Shown piece by piece: positions 39,435-48,340 of a DNA stretch of 64,000 nt (position 1 is the first letter of the stretch; the number at the start of each line of letters is the position of its first letter). A model generated the notes under the pieces. It was given only the letters and a program-made list of their open reading frames with translations, was not told where the DNA came from and did not search any database. The DNA comes from Rhodococcus sp. Leaf278. Its GTDB lineage: Bacteria > Actinomycetota > Actinomycetes > Mycobacteriales > Mycobacteriaceae. The stretch covers positions 62,001 through 126,000 of the forward strand of contig NZ_LMRR01000043.1 in the NCBI RefSeq assembly GCF_001426085.1, written 5' to 3'. Made by a program: the position numbers and the translations under genes.

Positions 39435-40715
39435 CTAGCCGGCGAAGGTCTTCGGAGGAATCACCTGCCGAAGACCTTCGGGGCCCCAACCCCGGTCGAG
39501 CGCGACAAGCAATGTCGCGCAGCCGATTCCGGACAACACCAGGGCAGAACCGAACATTGCTGTGTAGCCGAACAGGTCTCCCACCACACCGGCTGCGATT
39601 CCTGCCGCCCCTTGCGCGAACACGACCGCACAGGCCATCAACGTGTAGTCGCTTCCTGCGAAACGCTTCTCCGATGCGTCCATCATCAGCGCGAACACCG
39701 CGACCGTAGCCGCCCCGCCGAGCACGTGCTCGGTGATGTTCGCCGTGATCAATAGTGGAAATCCACCGATGCCGAAGGACGCGATGACGTACAACGCGAG
39801 GCTCAGGGTCTGGCTCACTCCGCCCACCAACAGCGCCCGGCGACGTCCGTGCCGGAAGGTCATCCACGCCCCGAGGGCAGCACCCCCTAGCGCTGCCACC
39901 GAAGAGAGGCCGCCCTCGACCAACGCGATCTGTGGCAACGACAGTCCACTGTCCGACAGAAACGGCCCCACCAATGCCGATCCCATCGAGTTTCCGAACT
40001 TGAACCCGATGATCAGCAGTATGAACGCGACCATGCCGGGCCTGCGAAGCCTGGACCACCAGACAACCGCAAGCCGAGCCGGCGATTCCGACTCTCCGCG
40101 CCGATCGGAAGCGGCATCCGCCGCGTCGAGTTGCCTGCGCATCCACCACACCGGGACAGTCGTCAATACGATGAGCAACGCCATCGCGACGAACAATACT
40201 CGCCACCCGGCAAAGGTGAACAGCCACAACAGCAGTCCACCGCCACACACCATTCCGATTCGATAGGCACCGACTTGGAGGCCGTTGCCCAACCCGCGCT
40301 GCGCCGCGGTCAGCGTTCTGACCGCAATTCCGTCGGTCGCGATGTCTTGCGTGGCCGAGAGCGCATTCATGACGAAGATGCCGACGAACAACCAGCGCAA
40401 CGTCGACGACAGGTCGAGGAACGACAACGCCAGAGCCACCACCGCAGCCGAACACTGCAGCGACAGCAGCCACCGTCGTCTGGATCCGTAGCGATCGACG
40501 TACGGTGCCCAGAGAAATTTCAGCGCCCAGGGCAGAAACAGCACACCGGTGGCACTGATCTTCACCAGCGAGAATCCCGACTCGCGCAGTACAACCGGGA
40601 GTGCCTGGGTGAAAAATCCGAATGGTAGCCCCTGCGCAAAATAGAGAGCCCCGAGCAAGGTGAGGGTTCCGGCTGTGAACGAAGCCGGACGCACCGCGTT
40701 GGTCATGTCGGCCAT
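39435..40715 (-). CDS. MFS transporter, AmpG-like
   Basis: 426 aa with 12 predicted helices. LYFAQGLPFGFFTQALPVVL near the N terminus and FLWAPYVDRYGSRRRWL in the first cytoplasmic loop resemble the AmpG/acetyl-CoA-type MFS subgroup; AMNALSATQDIATDGIA-like loop follows. AmpG imports muropeptides in Gram-negatives; in actinobacteria the substrate is unknown. ATG 40715 chosen (ATG 40706 also possible). The start lies 16 bases downstream of the GyrI-like gene, so the two may be co-transcribed. Confidence 0.83.
   Translation of the reverse strand: MADMTNAVRPASFTAGTLTLLGALYFAQGLPFGFFTQALPVVLRESGFSLVKISATGVLFLPWALKFLWAPYVDRYGSRRRWLLSLQCSAAVVALALSFLDLSSTLRWLFVGIFVMNALSATQDIATDGIAVRTLTAAQRGLGNGLQVGAYRIGMVCGGGLLLWLFTFAGWRVLFVAMALLIVLTTVPVWWMRRQLDAADAASDRRGESESPARLAVVWWSRLRRPGMVAFILLIIGFKFGNSMGSALVGPFLSDSGLSLPQIALVEGGLSSVAALGGAALGAWMTFRHGRRRALLVGGVSQTLSLALYVIASFGIGGFPLLITANITEHVLGGAATVAVFALMMDASEKRFAGSDYTLMACAVVFAQGAAGIAAGVVGDLFGYTAMFGSALVLSGIGCATLLVALDRGWGPEGLRQVIPPKTFAG
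39443..39480. terminator. Inverted repeat acting as convergent terminator, inside the MFS 3' end
   Basis: Perfect 13-bp inverted repeat CGAAGGTCTTCGG / CCGAAGACCTTCG with a 12-base spacer, about 40 bases after the VOC stop (+) and within the last codons of the MFS gene (-). It could end transcription of the VOC gene and stall or end the MFS transcript. No U run. Confidence 0.6.
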
Positions 40716-40731
40716 CGTGTCAGAGCGTCGA

Positions 40732-41352
40732 CTACCCCGCTGAACGCACAACCGGTTGACGGAGAACAGTCCGGAGTTTCGCGGGCTCGACCCGGCGCGG
40801 ATCGCTCAGGTAGATCTCGTGGTGTCTGCCGGTCATCGTCAATCCGGAATCGGGGATGCACCGATCGTGAAGTTCGGCCAGCACCGGCGTCTCGTCGTCG
40901 TAGGACCCGATGTGCAGTGTCTGCACGCAGAGTCCCTCGCTCAGGGTCTCCAACCGAACTTTGGTCGACGCCTCGGACCTGCGTTTCGCACCGGCTGACG
41001 CCATCGCCGCCTCGAACATTGTTGAGTCGATCCAGTCGGGCACCATGATCATGACGGTCCAGTTCCACTCGGCCTTGTTGCGAGCAGTGGTGAACGACGC
41101 CATGTCGTCGGCCCACCACAGAGCTTCCAGCGGCGGGACGACGTAGTCGCGGTCGAGGTCCTTCTTGCTGGCGAATTTCAGCGCGTACGCCACCGGGTAG
41201 AGAGCGGCGAGTGCGTCCGCATACTCGGGCGCGGTATTCGGATCACCGCGTCCGTCGATCATCAGATACTGCAACGGCGGCACGGCGAGAGTCCGAAAGA
41301 CATTGCGCTGGGCCGAATACGAGTCGAGCGTCTTCTTGAAATCGATCTTCAT
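40732..41352 (-). CDS. GyrI-like small-molecule-binding domain protein
   Basis: 206 aa. LQYLMIDGRGDPNTAPEYAD and VAYALKFASKKD near the N terminus, VPPLEALWWADD, and the C-terminal LHIGSYDDETPVLAELHDRC followed by HHEIYLSDPRR are hallmarks of the GyrI-like (SRA/Rob-BmrR effector) stand-alone family. These bind small aromatic compounds; some have cyclopropanoid hydrolase activity. ATG 41352. Upstream of the MFS exporter in the same direction, so a binding-plus-efflux pair is possible. Confidence 0.87.
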   Translation of the reverse strand: MKIDFKKTLDSYSAQRNVFRTLAVPPLQYLMIDGRGDPNTAPEYADALAALYPVAYALKFASKKDLDRDYVVPPLEALWWADDMASFTTARNKAEWNWTVMIMVPDWIDSTMFEAAMASAGAKRRSEASTKVRLETLSEGLCVQTLHIGSYDDETPVLAELHDRCIPDSGLTMTGRHHEIYLSDPRRVEPAKLRTVLRQPVVRSAG

Positions 41353-41465
41353 GGCACCCGATCCGTTTCGACCACGGATTCAGCGTAACGATGGAGACCG
41401 TTCGTGCAAGTAGAGCGTTGAACGTTTCCCCTCAGAACAGTCCGACCGGCCGGTAGTATCGCCGA

Positions 41466-41996
41466 ATGCGAAAAGTGATCTTGGCCGTCGTTCTGGTTGC
41501 TGCGTGGTCGACGACAGTGATCATGCCTGCGACGGCAGCACCGACGACGAGCGATGCATCCTGGAACGGCCTGTACACGCTGGAACGATTCGCAGCGACC
41601 AAATCCGGTTCCAGCCTGGCTGCCCGCCAGCCGGAGCCGGATTTCTCCGACGACTACATGTTCGTTTCCACGTGCATGGGTGGTCCTTGCGTGGCAACCG
41701 TGGTCGGCGGCCCTCCCCCGAAGAATCCCACTCTCCCCCAGCCTCCTCAGTACACCTGGGACGGAACGAGCTGGGTCCACGTGTACGACTGGATGTGGGA
41801 CTGCTACCAGGGCCCTGATGTCCCACGCCCGTTGGCTCCGGCGCACTCCGTTGCGACGTACACGCCTCAGCCCGATGGCACGTTCTCCGGTGTATGGCGC
41901 ACCGTCATCGACAGCGGACCGTGCGCGGGAGACGTGGTGATGAACGTCGCGGCCTACCCCGTGCAGGTTGCTCCCACGCCGTTCGGCAGCAGTTAG
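41466..41996 (+). CDS. Secreted mycobacterial-type protein of unknown function
   Basis: 176 aa with a clear Sec signal peptide: MRKVILAVVLVAAWSTT..., cleaved at about ATAA|PTTS (residues 23-25). The mature part is rich in Trp, Pro and Gly with three spaced Cys residues (STCMGGPC and WDCYQGP) plus DSGPCAG, likely two disulphides. Resembles secreted hypothetical proteins common in Mycobacterium, Nocardia and Rhodococcus. No known enzymatic motif. Confidence 0.78.
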   Translation: MRKVILAVVLVAAWSTTVIMPATAAPTTSDASWNGLYTLERFAATKSGSSLAARQPEPDFSDDYMFVSTCMGGPCVATVVGGPPPKNPTLPQPPQYTWDGTSWVHVYDWMWDCYQGPDVPRPLAPAHSVATYTPQPDGTFSGVWRTVIDSGPCAGDVVMNVAAYPVQVAPTPFGSS

Positions 41997-42027
41997 CCCG
42001 GCCCTACACCGAACCGAACACGGCCCG

Positions 42028-43548
42028 TCACACCAGCCACGCCCGTTCGTCGTCACTGAATCGGTTGACTGTTCCGCGGGTCGACATCGCCCTGTCGTAC
42101 ATCGCGGCCAACGCGTCGAGCAGGGGCCTGTTCTGCGAATCCAGTTCGTTCTGGCGCGTCACGATCTCGTCGAGGCGCTCGGCGAGTTCGGCCAGTACTG
42201 CCGAACGATCGATCGTGTTGACCCGTCCGCCCTCGACCACGATGCGTCCGGCCACGATCACCGTGTCGATCGACGATCCGTTCTCGGAATACACCAGTTG
42301 CCGATCGAGCTTCTGCCGAGGGGTGAACGCCATGGTCTCGAGGTCGAAGATCACCAGATCTGCTTGCATCCCGACCTCGACCGAACCGACGGTGTCCTGA
42401 AGGAGTGCACTGCGGGCACCGCCGACCGTGGCCGCATGCAGCACCTCGTCCACTCTCGGCCAGGTGGCGAAGTCTGGACTGGTGACCTTGTGCAGCAGCG
42501 CAGCGGATTTCACGACGTCGAGCATCCGTGGAGAATCGCTGCTCGAGCACCCGTCGGTTCCGAGCCCGAGGTTCACGCCGGCGTTACGCAGTGCGCGCCA
42601 CGGGGCGATCCCAGACCCGAGCTTGAGATTGGAGATCGGATTGTGCGAGATCGATGTGCCCGCCGAAGCGATCATCGACATGTCATCTTCGGTCAGCCAA
42701 ATGCCATGCGCCAGTGTGGTATTCGGCGACAGGGCACCGATCCTGTCCATGTACGCCACCAGTGAGCCGCCGTACATCTCGGTTCCCGTAACCAGTTGAG
42801 TCTTGGTCTCGAGCACGTGGATGTGGCATTCGGCGTCGAATTCCTGAGCCAACCGCGTAGCGCCGACCAGAAGATCCTCGTCGCACCGTTGTGGTGCCGA
42901 GGGGGCGACCATGTACCGCAGACGTCCGTTCCCTCGACCGTGATACTGCTCGAATGCCTGCCTGCTGAAGGCTAGATACTCCCCCGTCGTGGGGACGGGA
43001 TGGGACAAGATCTCGGCTGTGATCTCCTGCGGTAGGTAGTCGACGACGAACGGCACGGTGTCGACGAACGGCTTGCTGATCACGTGTCCGGAAATGTTGG
43101 CTCTGATGCCGATCTGTTCGTACGCGTCGAACACCGCCGACAGTTGCGCCCAATCCTGAGTCGGGTTCTCCAGCACGTCGTCGACGATCGTGGTGACGCC
43201 CGCCTCGAGAGATTCGATTGCGAACAACGTGCTGCGCAGACGAACCAGATCGGGTTCGACGCGACTGTCGCCGAGAATGGGATACGACATGGCCATCCAC
43301 ATCTCGAGGGGCATGTTGTCGTATCGGCCCTTGTAGAACGTCTCCCAAGAATGCGTGTGCGCGTTGACGAAACCCGGCGTCACCAGCCGGTCACGCCCGT
43401 CGATGATGGTGTCGCCTTCACGGGGTTCGAGATCACCGGCGACTGCGGTAACTACGTCGTTCTCGATTCGGATGCTGCGAACGATCGGCTCGGATCCGGT
43501 GCGGCTGTCCATGGTGATGACGTGCGCGTTTCTGATGAGGATTCCCAT
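42028..43548 (-). CDS. Amidohydrolase-superfamily deaminase (AtzB/TrzN/guanine-deaminase-like)
   Basis: 506 aa from ATG 43548 (ribosome site AAGGA). Mononuclear-metal amidohydrolase: His64 and His66 in VNAHTHSWET, His244 and Glu247 in CHIHVLE, His281 in TLAHGIWL, and Asp332 in LGTDGCSS. This arrangement fits deaminases of purine, pyrimidine or s-triazine rings. It follows an NCS1 permease and is divergent from a PucR regulator, a typical set-up for nucleobase nitrogen use. The exact substrate is unknown. Confidence 0.86.
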   Translation of the reverse strand: MGILIRNAHVITMDSRTGSEPIVRSIRIENDVVTAVAGDLEPREGDTIIDGRDRLVTPGFVNAHTHSWETFYKGRYDNMPLEMWMAMSYPILGDSRVEPDLVRLRSTLFAIESLEAGVTTIVDDVLENPTQDWAQLSAVFDAYEQIGIRANISGHVISKPFVDTVPFVVDYLPQEITAEILSHPVPTTGEYLAFSRQAFEQYHGRGNGRLRYMVAPSAPQRCDEDLLVGATRLAQEFDAECHIHVLETKTQLVTGTEMYGGSLVAYMDRIGALSPNTTLAHGIWLTEDDMSMIASAGTSISHNPISNLKLGSGIAPWRALRNAGVNLGLGTDGCSSSDSPRMLDVVKSAALLHKVTSPDFATWPRVDEVLHAATVGGARSALLQDTVGSVEVGMQADLVIFDLETMAFTPRQKLDRQLVYSENGSSIDTVIVAGRIVVEGGRVNTIDRSAVLAELAERLDEIVTRQNELDSQNRPLLDALAAMYDRAMSTRGTVNRFSDDERAWLV

Positions 43549-43589
43549 GTCTCTTTCCTTGACTGCGCGGTCTGAAGTCGGAACGGACG

Positions 43590-45047
43590 CTATTCGACCG
43601 GTTGCGGAGCCGGTGCCTGCCCGTCCGGTAGCTGTTGCCGAACATTCCACTGCCGATGCGTTTTTCGTGCGAGTAGGTAGTAGGTGAGCGCTGCGGCGCT
43701 CCCGCCGACCAGCCACGAGATGTCGAGACCGCCGAGTGCCTGCGAGCCGAATCCCTGCAGCGCCGGGACCAGGCCGTTGAGGAACATCCAGGTTCCGACA
43801 ATTCCCACCGCGAACGCCACGAGCGCACGCCAGTTGACGTCCTGGATCCTCCTCGAACCCACTTCGTCGAACAGATGGTCGTAGCGGGTGCTGGCGCGCT
43901 CGAAGACGTAGTAGTGCACCAGCATGATGGCACCCCACGTCGCTACCCAGCCCACCACTCCGACCAGCCAGGCGTCGAGAGTCTCGGCCGCATCCTCCTG
44001 GAACACGAAGAACACGCTGGCGGCCAAGGCGAGAACACCGACGCACAAGTTCAGCGTCCGCCGACTCAGTCTGATGTCGAGGGCCTGCGCCGTGACACCG
44101 AAGCTGTAGACGTTGAGGACGTTCGTAGCGATGGGGCCGTGCAGAACCAACAGCAACACCGGTACAGCGAGTGCACCGAAGTTCTCGACGATGAGCTTGC
44201 CCGGATCGACGGAGCCGTTGGTGGTGGCCAGCGTCGCGCCGAGCACACCGAGCCAGACGACGGGAATGAACTGCCCCAACGCACTGACCAGGTACAGCTT
44301 GCGTCGTGGAACGCTGGTACTCACGAACCGGGAGTAGTCCGCCGCATAGGTCAGCCACGTCAGGCCCCATCCGATTCCGATGGCCGTCATCACGGCTGAC
44401 ATGGCGACGATGCGCTCGGAGCCTGCCAGGGCAACACCGTTGGGACCTGAGTAGCTCCAGTCGATGTCGAGGTAGAACCAGGCCACGATGGACATCAGAA
44501 CCAGGACGGCGACGGTGGGCGGAACCGTCCAGCGCTCGAACGCAGCGATAGCCCGGTACCCGGCCATGGAGATACCGACCTGAATTGCCATGATGGCTGC
44601 AGCCACGAGGACCTTCCATCCGACGTTAGCGGCATCCGGATCGACCCAGCCGAGTTCGCCGAGCAAAGCCATCACCAGGTCCAGGACGATCCAGGTGTTC
44701 ACCGCGCACCAGCCGACTACCACCACGGCTTGGACGGCAGACGGAACATAGTTGCCTCGACGCCCGAAGACCGAGCGTCCCAACAGCATTCCGGTGGTTC
44801 CCGTTCGCTGTCCGAGTAGGACGAAGAACCCGAAGATCGACATTCCGATCACGTTTCCGAGGACGAGCACCGTCAATGTGTCGGTCAGCCCGAGGCCCAT
44901 GCTGATGCCGAGCGCGCCGAGCACCCAATTGATCGGTGCAATGTTCGCGCCTGCCCATATCCAGAACTGACCGGACAGCGCTGTAGTTCTCTGGCTTTCG
45001 GGAATCGGTTGCAGCGATTCCTCGATGTCGTGGGAATGTGTGGTCAC
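43590..45047 (-). CDS. NCS1-family nucleobase/cation permease
   Basis: 485 aa with 12 helices. NCS1 features: WIWAGANIAPINWVLGALG in helix 1, WCAVNTW in helix 3, TWLTYAADYSRFVS in helix 6, and SFGVTAQALDIRLSRR. Closest in type to cytosine/purine permeases (CodB-like). GTG 45047 with AGGAG. Lies 41 bases upstream of the amidohydrolase and probably brings in its substrate. Confidence 0.9.
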   Translation of the reverse strand: MTTHSHDIEESLQPIPESQRTTALSGQFWIWAGANIAPINWVLGALGISMGLGLTDTLTVLVLGNVIGMSIFGFFVLLGQRTGTTGMLLGRSVFGRRGNYVPSAVQAVVVVGWCAVNTWIVLDLVMALLGELGWVDPDAANVGWKVLVAAAIMAIQVGISMAGYRAIAAFERWTVPPTVAVLVLMSIVAWFYLDIDWSYSGPNGVALAGSERIVAMSAVMTAIGIGWGLTWLTYAADYSRFVSTSVPRRKLYLVSALGQFIPVVWLGVLGATLATTNGSVDPGKLIVENFGALAVPVLLLVLHGPIATNVLNVYSFGVTAQALDIRLSRRTLNLCVGVLALAASVFFVFQEDAAETLDAWLVGVVGWVATWGAIMLVHYYVFERASTRYDHLFDEVGSRRIQDVNWRALVAFAVGIVGTWMFLNGLVPALQGFGSQALGGLDISWLVGGSAAALTYYLLARKTHRQWNVRQQLPDGQAPAPQPVE

Positions 45048-45127
45048 CGTGAGCTCCTCAGGAATTCGGCGGACCGGCGGTTCGGTTGGCCTGTCACACA
45101 GCCTGGTTCACGTGTGTTTCCCGAACC

Positions 45128-45142
45128 CTTACGTAATGTAAG
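45128..45142. promoter_or_regulatory. 15-bp palindrome in pucR/permease divergent promoter
   Basis: CTTACGTAATGTAAG: arms CTTAC/GTAAG around a 5-base centre, overlapping the smaller palindrome TTACGTAA, 17 bases before the pucR start. Position between divergent genes makes it a candidate PucR (or other regulator) operator. Confidence 0.45.
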
Positions 45143-45158
45143 CCACTCGTAACAGCGG

Positions 45159-46685
45159 GTGGACAAAATGTCACCTATGAATCTGCTCGACGCCTTCGAC
45201 GACGTCTATCTGTCCGCAGCGCGTCCCGAACTCGTCGCGGCCGGGCGTTCCGCAACGCGGGCGCTGCGGTGGGTTCATGCCAGTGAGCAACTCGACATCG
45301 CACCGCTGTTGCGCGGTGGGGAGCTGATCTTGATGGAGGGCGCGAACTTCGGAACGTGTTCCGATGCCGGGCTGATGGCGTATGTCGATTCGATGAAGGC
45401 GGCAGGGGTAGTCGGGATCGCAGTGGAGACGAACGGACACCTCGACGTCATTCCGCGGTTTCTGCTCGAGCACGCTGACCGAGTCGGTTTTCCGGTGGTA
45501 CAACTCCGTCGCCGGGTTCCGTTCGTGCAGGTGTGCGAGAGCATCAACAGCCAACTGGCCGACTCCGCTCTGCGCAGGCTGCACATGGCAGACCGCATAT
45601 CGCGGTTGTTGTCGGCCTCGATCGAGACAGACGGGGCCGTGGGTGCAGTTCTCGACGTACTCGCCGTCGAGACTCGCTCGTCGGTGACGCTGCACTCGGT
45701 GTCGGGAGATTTGATCGGGCAGGCCGGCGTCGCCAGCCCGCACTCGGAGTTCACCGGTTTCGACGTGCCGGTGACGAGCGGCGGAACGGATGTCGCTACA
45801 TTGACCGTGACACCCGGCCCTGACGCCGACATCTACACGATCAACGCCGGGTTGGAGAGGGCTCCGGAGATCTTGTCGATCGCGTTGCTGAGCGGGCACC
45901 CGGCCACGATGGAGGACCGGCTGCGCACACGCTTCTTCTCACTGTTGTCGGCAACGGCACACCCTGCCTCCGATGTCACCGACCACCTCGACGGCGTCGC
46001 CGAGCGCATGGGTCTGTCCGAACACGATTCCTACCTGACGCTGTCCGTCGAATTCGACGTCGACCCGCCTGCGGGAACCCTGCGCCGTCTCGCCGATGCG
46101 GTCACAGTACGGAACTGGCATCACCGGATCGGCGACCACCACGTCGCGGTTCTCGGCTTCGACAGTTGGGAACTACTCGACAGCCGACGCCCGGTCGTGA
46201 TGTCGATGTTGCAGGCCGGCGAGTTGCGGATTCGACGAGCGGTCGTCGGTCCGGGAGCCAACGACCGCCATGGTCTGCGCCGGTGTTTCAGCACGGCCAC
46301 TGCGGTGCTCGCATTGGACCCAGACCCTCAGTGCCGAATCCGCGACGCCCGCGATTTCGCCGTCGCTCTGCTGGTGGAGTCGATGTCGGGAGAATCCACT
46401 ATCGACAAGTTCATCCAGAATCAGATCGGGGCGTTGCTCGCGCACGATCGCGAGCGGCACAGCGAGCTGTTCACGACCCTGCTGGCGTACATCACCCATT
46501 GGGGCAGCAAGACCGAGACCGCGAAAAGCCTTCTGATACAACGGCAGACGCTCTACCAACGGCTCGACAGGCTGTTCGACGTTCTCGGTCCACTGCCGGC
46601 GGGCTCCCCTCGGTTCCCTGGGATCGCCACGGCAGTGTTTCTCGAACAGGCCCGCCGCCAAGGCCGTGTCGGCCTCGGCAGCTGA
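45159..46685 (+). CDS. PucR-family transcriptional regulator
   Basis: 508 aa. N-terminal PucR (purine catabolism regulator) domain at about residues 25-140 (ALRWVHASEQLDIAPLLRGG, GVVGIAVETNG), a central GAF-like linker, and a C-terminal CdaR-type helix-turn-helix ending TLLAYITHWGSKTETAKSLL, QRQTLYQRLDRL. Starts at GTG 45159; ATG 45168 or 45177 are alternatives. Divergent from the NCS1 permease/amidohydrolase genes that it likely controls. Confidence 0.9.
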   Translation: MDKMSPMNLLDAFDDVYLSAARPELVAAGRSATRALRWVHASEQLDIAPLLRGGELILMEGANFGTCSDAGLMAYVDSMKAAGVVGIAVETNGHLDVIPRFLLEHADRVGFPVVQLRRRVPFVQVCESINSQLADSALRRLHMADRISRLLSASIETDGAVGAVLDVLAVETRSSVTLHSVSGDLIGQAGVASPHSEFTGFDVPVTSGGTDVATLTVTPGPDADIYTINAGLERAPEILSIALLSGHPATMEDRLRTRFFSLLSATAHPASDVTDHLDGVAERMGLSEHDSYLTLSVEFDVDPPAGTLRRLADAVTVRNWHHRIGDHHVAVLGFDSWELLDSRRPVVMSMLQAGELRIRRAVVGPGANDRHGLRRCFSTATAVLALDPDPQCRIRDARDFAVALLVESMSGESTIDKFIQNQIGALLAHDRERHSELFTTLLAYITHWGSKTETAKSLLIQRQTLYQRLDRLFDVLGPLPAGSPRFPGIATAVFLEQARRQGRVGLGS

Positions 46686-46702
46686 CCCGTCGAGCTGGGA
46701 TC

Positions 46703-48247
46703 TCAGACCTCGGCGTCGACCTTGTTCGGCTCACCCCGGCGCATTGCCATGTAGTCGGCCAGTTCACGCTTGACGACCGGCAACAGCAGGTACAGACCGG
46801 TGATGTTGACCAGCGCCAGCAGGAAGAGCGTTGCATCGGCGAAGTCGAGAACCGAGCCGAGCGAGAGCACCGTTCCGATGACCGTGAACACGCAGAACAT
46901 GATGTTGAAGAAGCTCCGCGAGAGTCGGCTGCGGCCGAACAACGAGGTCCAGGCCTGTAGCCCGTAGTAGGCCCACGTGATCGCCGTCGACAGTGCGAAC
47001 AGCGCCACCGCCAGCGTGAGTACGTACGGGAACCACGGCAGCACGGTCTCGAAGGCGTCCGAGGTGAGCGTCACTCCGCCTGCCGGTAGTTCGCCGGTCT
47101 CGGCGACGATGGCACGCTGGTCCTGCCAGGAGACGGTATTGGCGATCACGATGGTCAAAGCGGTTGCAGTACAGATGACGACCGTGTCGATGAAGGGTTC
47201 GAGCATGGCCACGAATCCCTCCGTGACCGGGTGCCTGGTCTTGACGGCGGAGTGCGCGATCGCCGCTGATCCCAGCCCCGCCTCGTTGGAGAACGCGGCC
47301 CGCTGGAATCCGATGATCATGACACCCAGCACACCACCTGCCACGCCCTCGGGCGAGAACGCACCCTCGAAGATTGCCGTGAACGCGGTGGGAACGGAAC
47401 GGAAGTTGACGGCGATCACCACACCACACGCGACGATGTAGATCAGGGCCATGGTCGGCACGAGCTTCGCGGTCACCGCGGAGATCGACTTCATGCCACC
47501 GATGATGACCAGTCCGATGATCAACGCGACGACGATACCGAACACGGCCTTTGCCCCGTCGGAGCCGAGGAATCCGTCCTCGCCGCCGGTGACCGAGCGA
47601 ACCTGCGCGTAAGTCTGGTTGGCCTGGAACATGTTGCCGCCACTGATGGCGAAGAACGTGATGATGATGGCGTAGAAGACGGCCATCACCTTGCCCACCT
47701 TGGCAAGACCTCGCTCGGCAAGACCTTTGGTGAGGTACTTCATCGGTCCGCCGGATACTGTGCCGTCCTCGTTGATGTCTCGGTACTTCACACCGAGTGT
47801 GCACTCGACGAATTTCGAAGCCATGCCGAGAACGCCCGCGAGGATCATCCACAGCGTGGCGCCGGGGCCGCCGAGCGTCACCGCTACCGCGACACCTGCG
47901 ATATTGCCGAGTCCGACAGTTCCGGACACGGCCGCCGTGAGCGCGCGAAAATGACTCACCTCGCCCGGGGCATCGGCCTCGTCTTCCTTGCCGCTCACCA
48001 GGATCAGCGATCTCTTGATCCCGCGGAACTGGATGAATTTGAAGGTCACCGTGAAGATGACGGCACCGAGGATCAGCCACAGCACGATCAGAGGAACAGC
48101 GGCACCGCCGATGTTCACGGTGAAGAACACGAAGTTCGACACCGCGGCGGAGATCGGATCGAACGCGTTGTTGATCGCCGTCTCGATGGAGCTGAGTGTG
48201 CCTCCATCCGCGGCCAGATGATCGGTGGCAAGGGGGTGAGAGCTCAT
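46703..48247 (-). CDS. Alanine/glycine:cation symporter (AGCS family)
   Basis: 514 aa, about 11 helices. AGCS signatures: FRALTAAVSGTVGLGNIAGV near residue 100 and GFQRAAFSNEAGLGSAAIAH near 320, both involved in Na+ and amino-acid binding. ATG 48247 (the upstream 7 codons are optional). The stop is 17 bases from the convergent pucR stop. Likely a sodium-coupled alanine or glycine importer. Confidence 0.94.
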   Translation of the reverse strand: MSSHPLATDHLAADGGTLSSIETAINNAFDPISAAVSNFVFFTVNIGGAAVPLIVLWLILGAVIFTVTFKFIQFRGIKRSLILVSGKEDEADAPGEVSHFRALTAAVSGTVGLGNIAGVAVAVTLGGPGATLWMILAGVLGMASKFVECTLGVKYRDINEDGTVSGGPMKYLTKGLAERGLAKVGKVMAVFYAIIITFFAISGGNMFQANQTYAQVRSVTGGEDGFLGSDGAKAVFGIVVALIIGLVIIGGMKSISAVTAKLVPTMALIYIVACGVVIAVNFRSVPTAFTAIFEGAFSPEGVAGGVLGVMIIGFQRAAFSNEAGLGSAAIAHSAVKTRHPVTEGFVAMLEPFIDTVVICTATALTIVIANTVSWQDQRAIVAETGELPAGGVTLTSDAFETVLPWFPYVLTLAVALFALSTAITWAYYGLQAWTSLFGRSRLSRSFFNIMFCVFTVIGTVLSLGSVLDFADATLFLLALVNITGLYLLLPVVKRELADYMAMRRGEPNKVDAEV

Positions 48248-48340
48248 GCCTACGAGTGAACAGCACAAAGAGTGCAGTCGAAGCCCTTTACCGAATCTAC
48301 AGCGAGTGTTTACCTGAATTTGACCGCTTGGATCGGCCGA

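Noticed and set aside
46764-48266. 500-aa minus-strand frame overlapping the alanine symporter
   Set aside because: Runs of Arg, His and Gly and no membrane helices; the other minus frame is a clear AGCS transporter.
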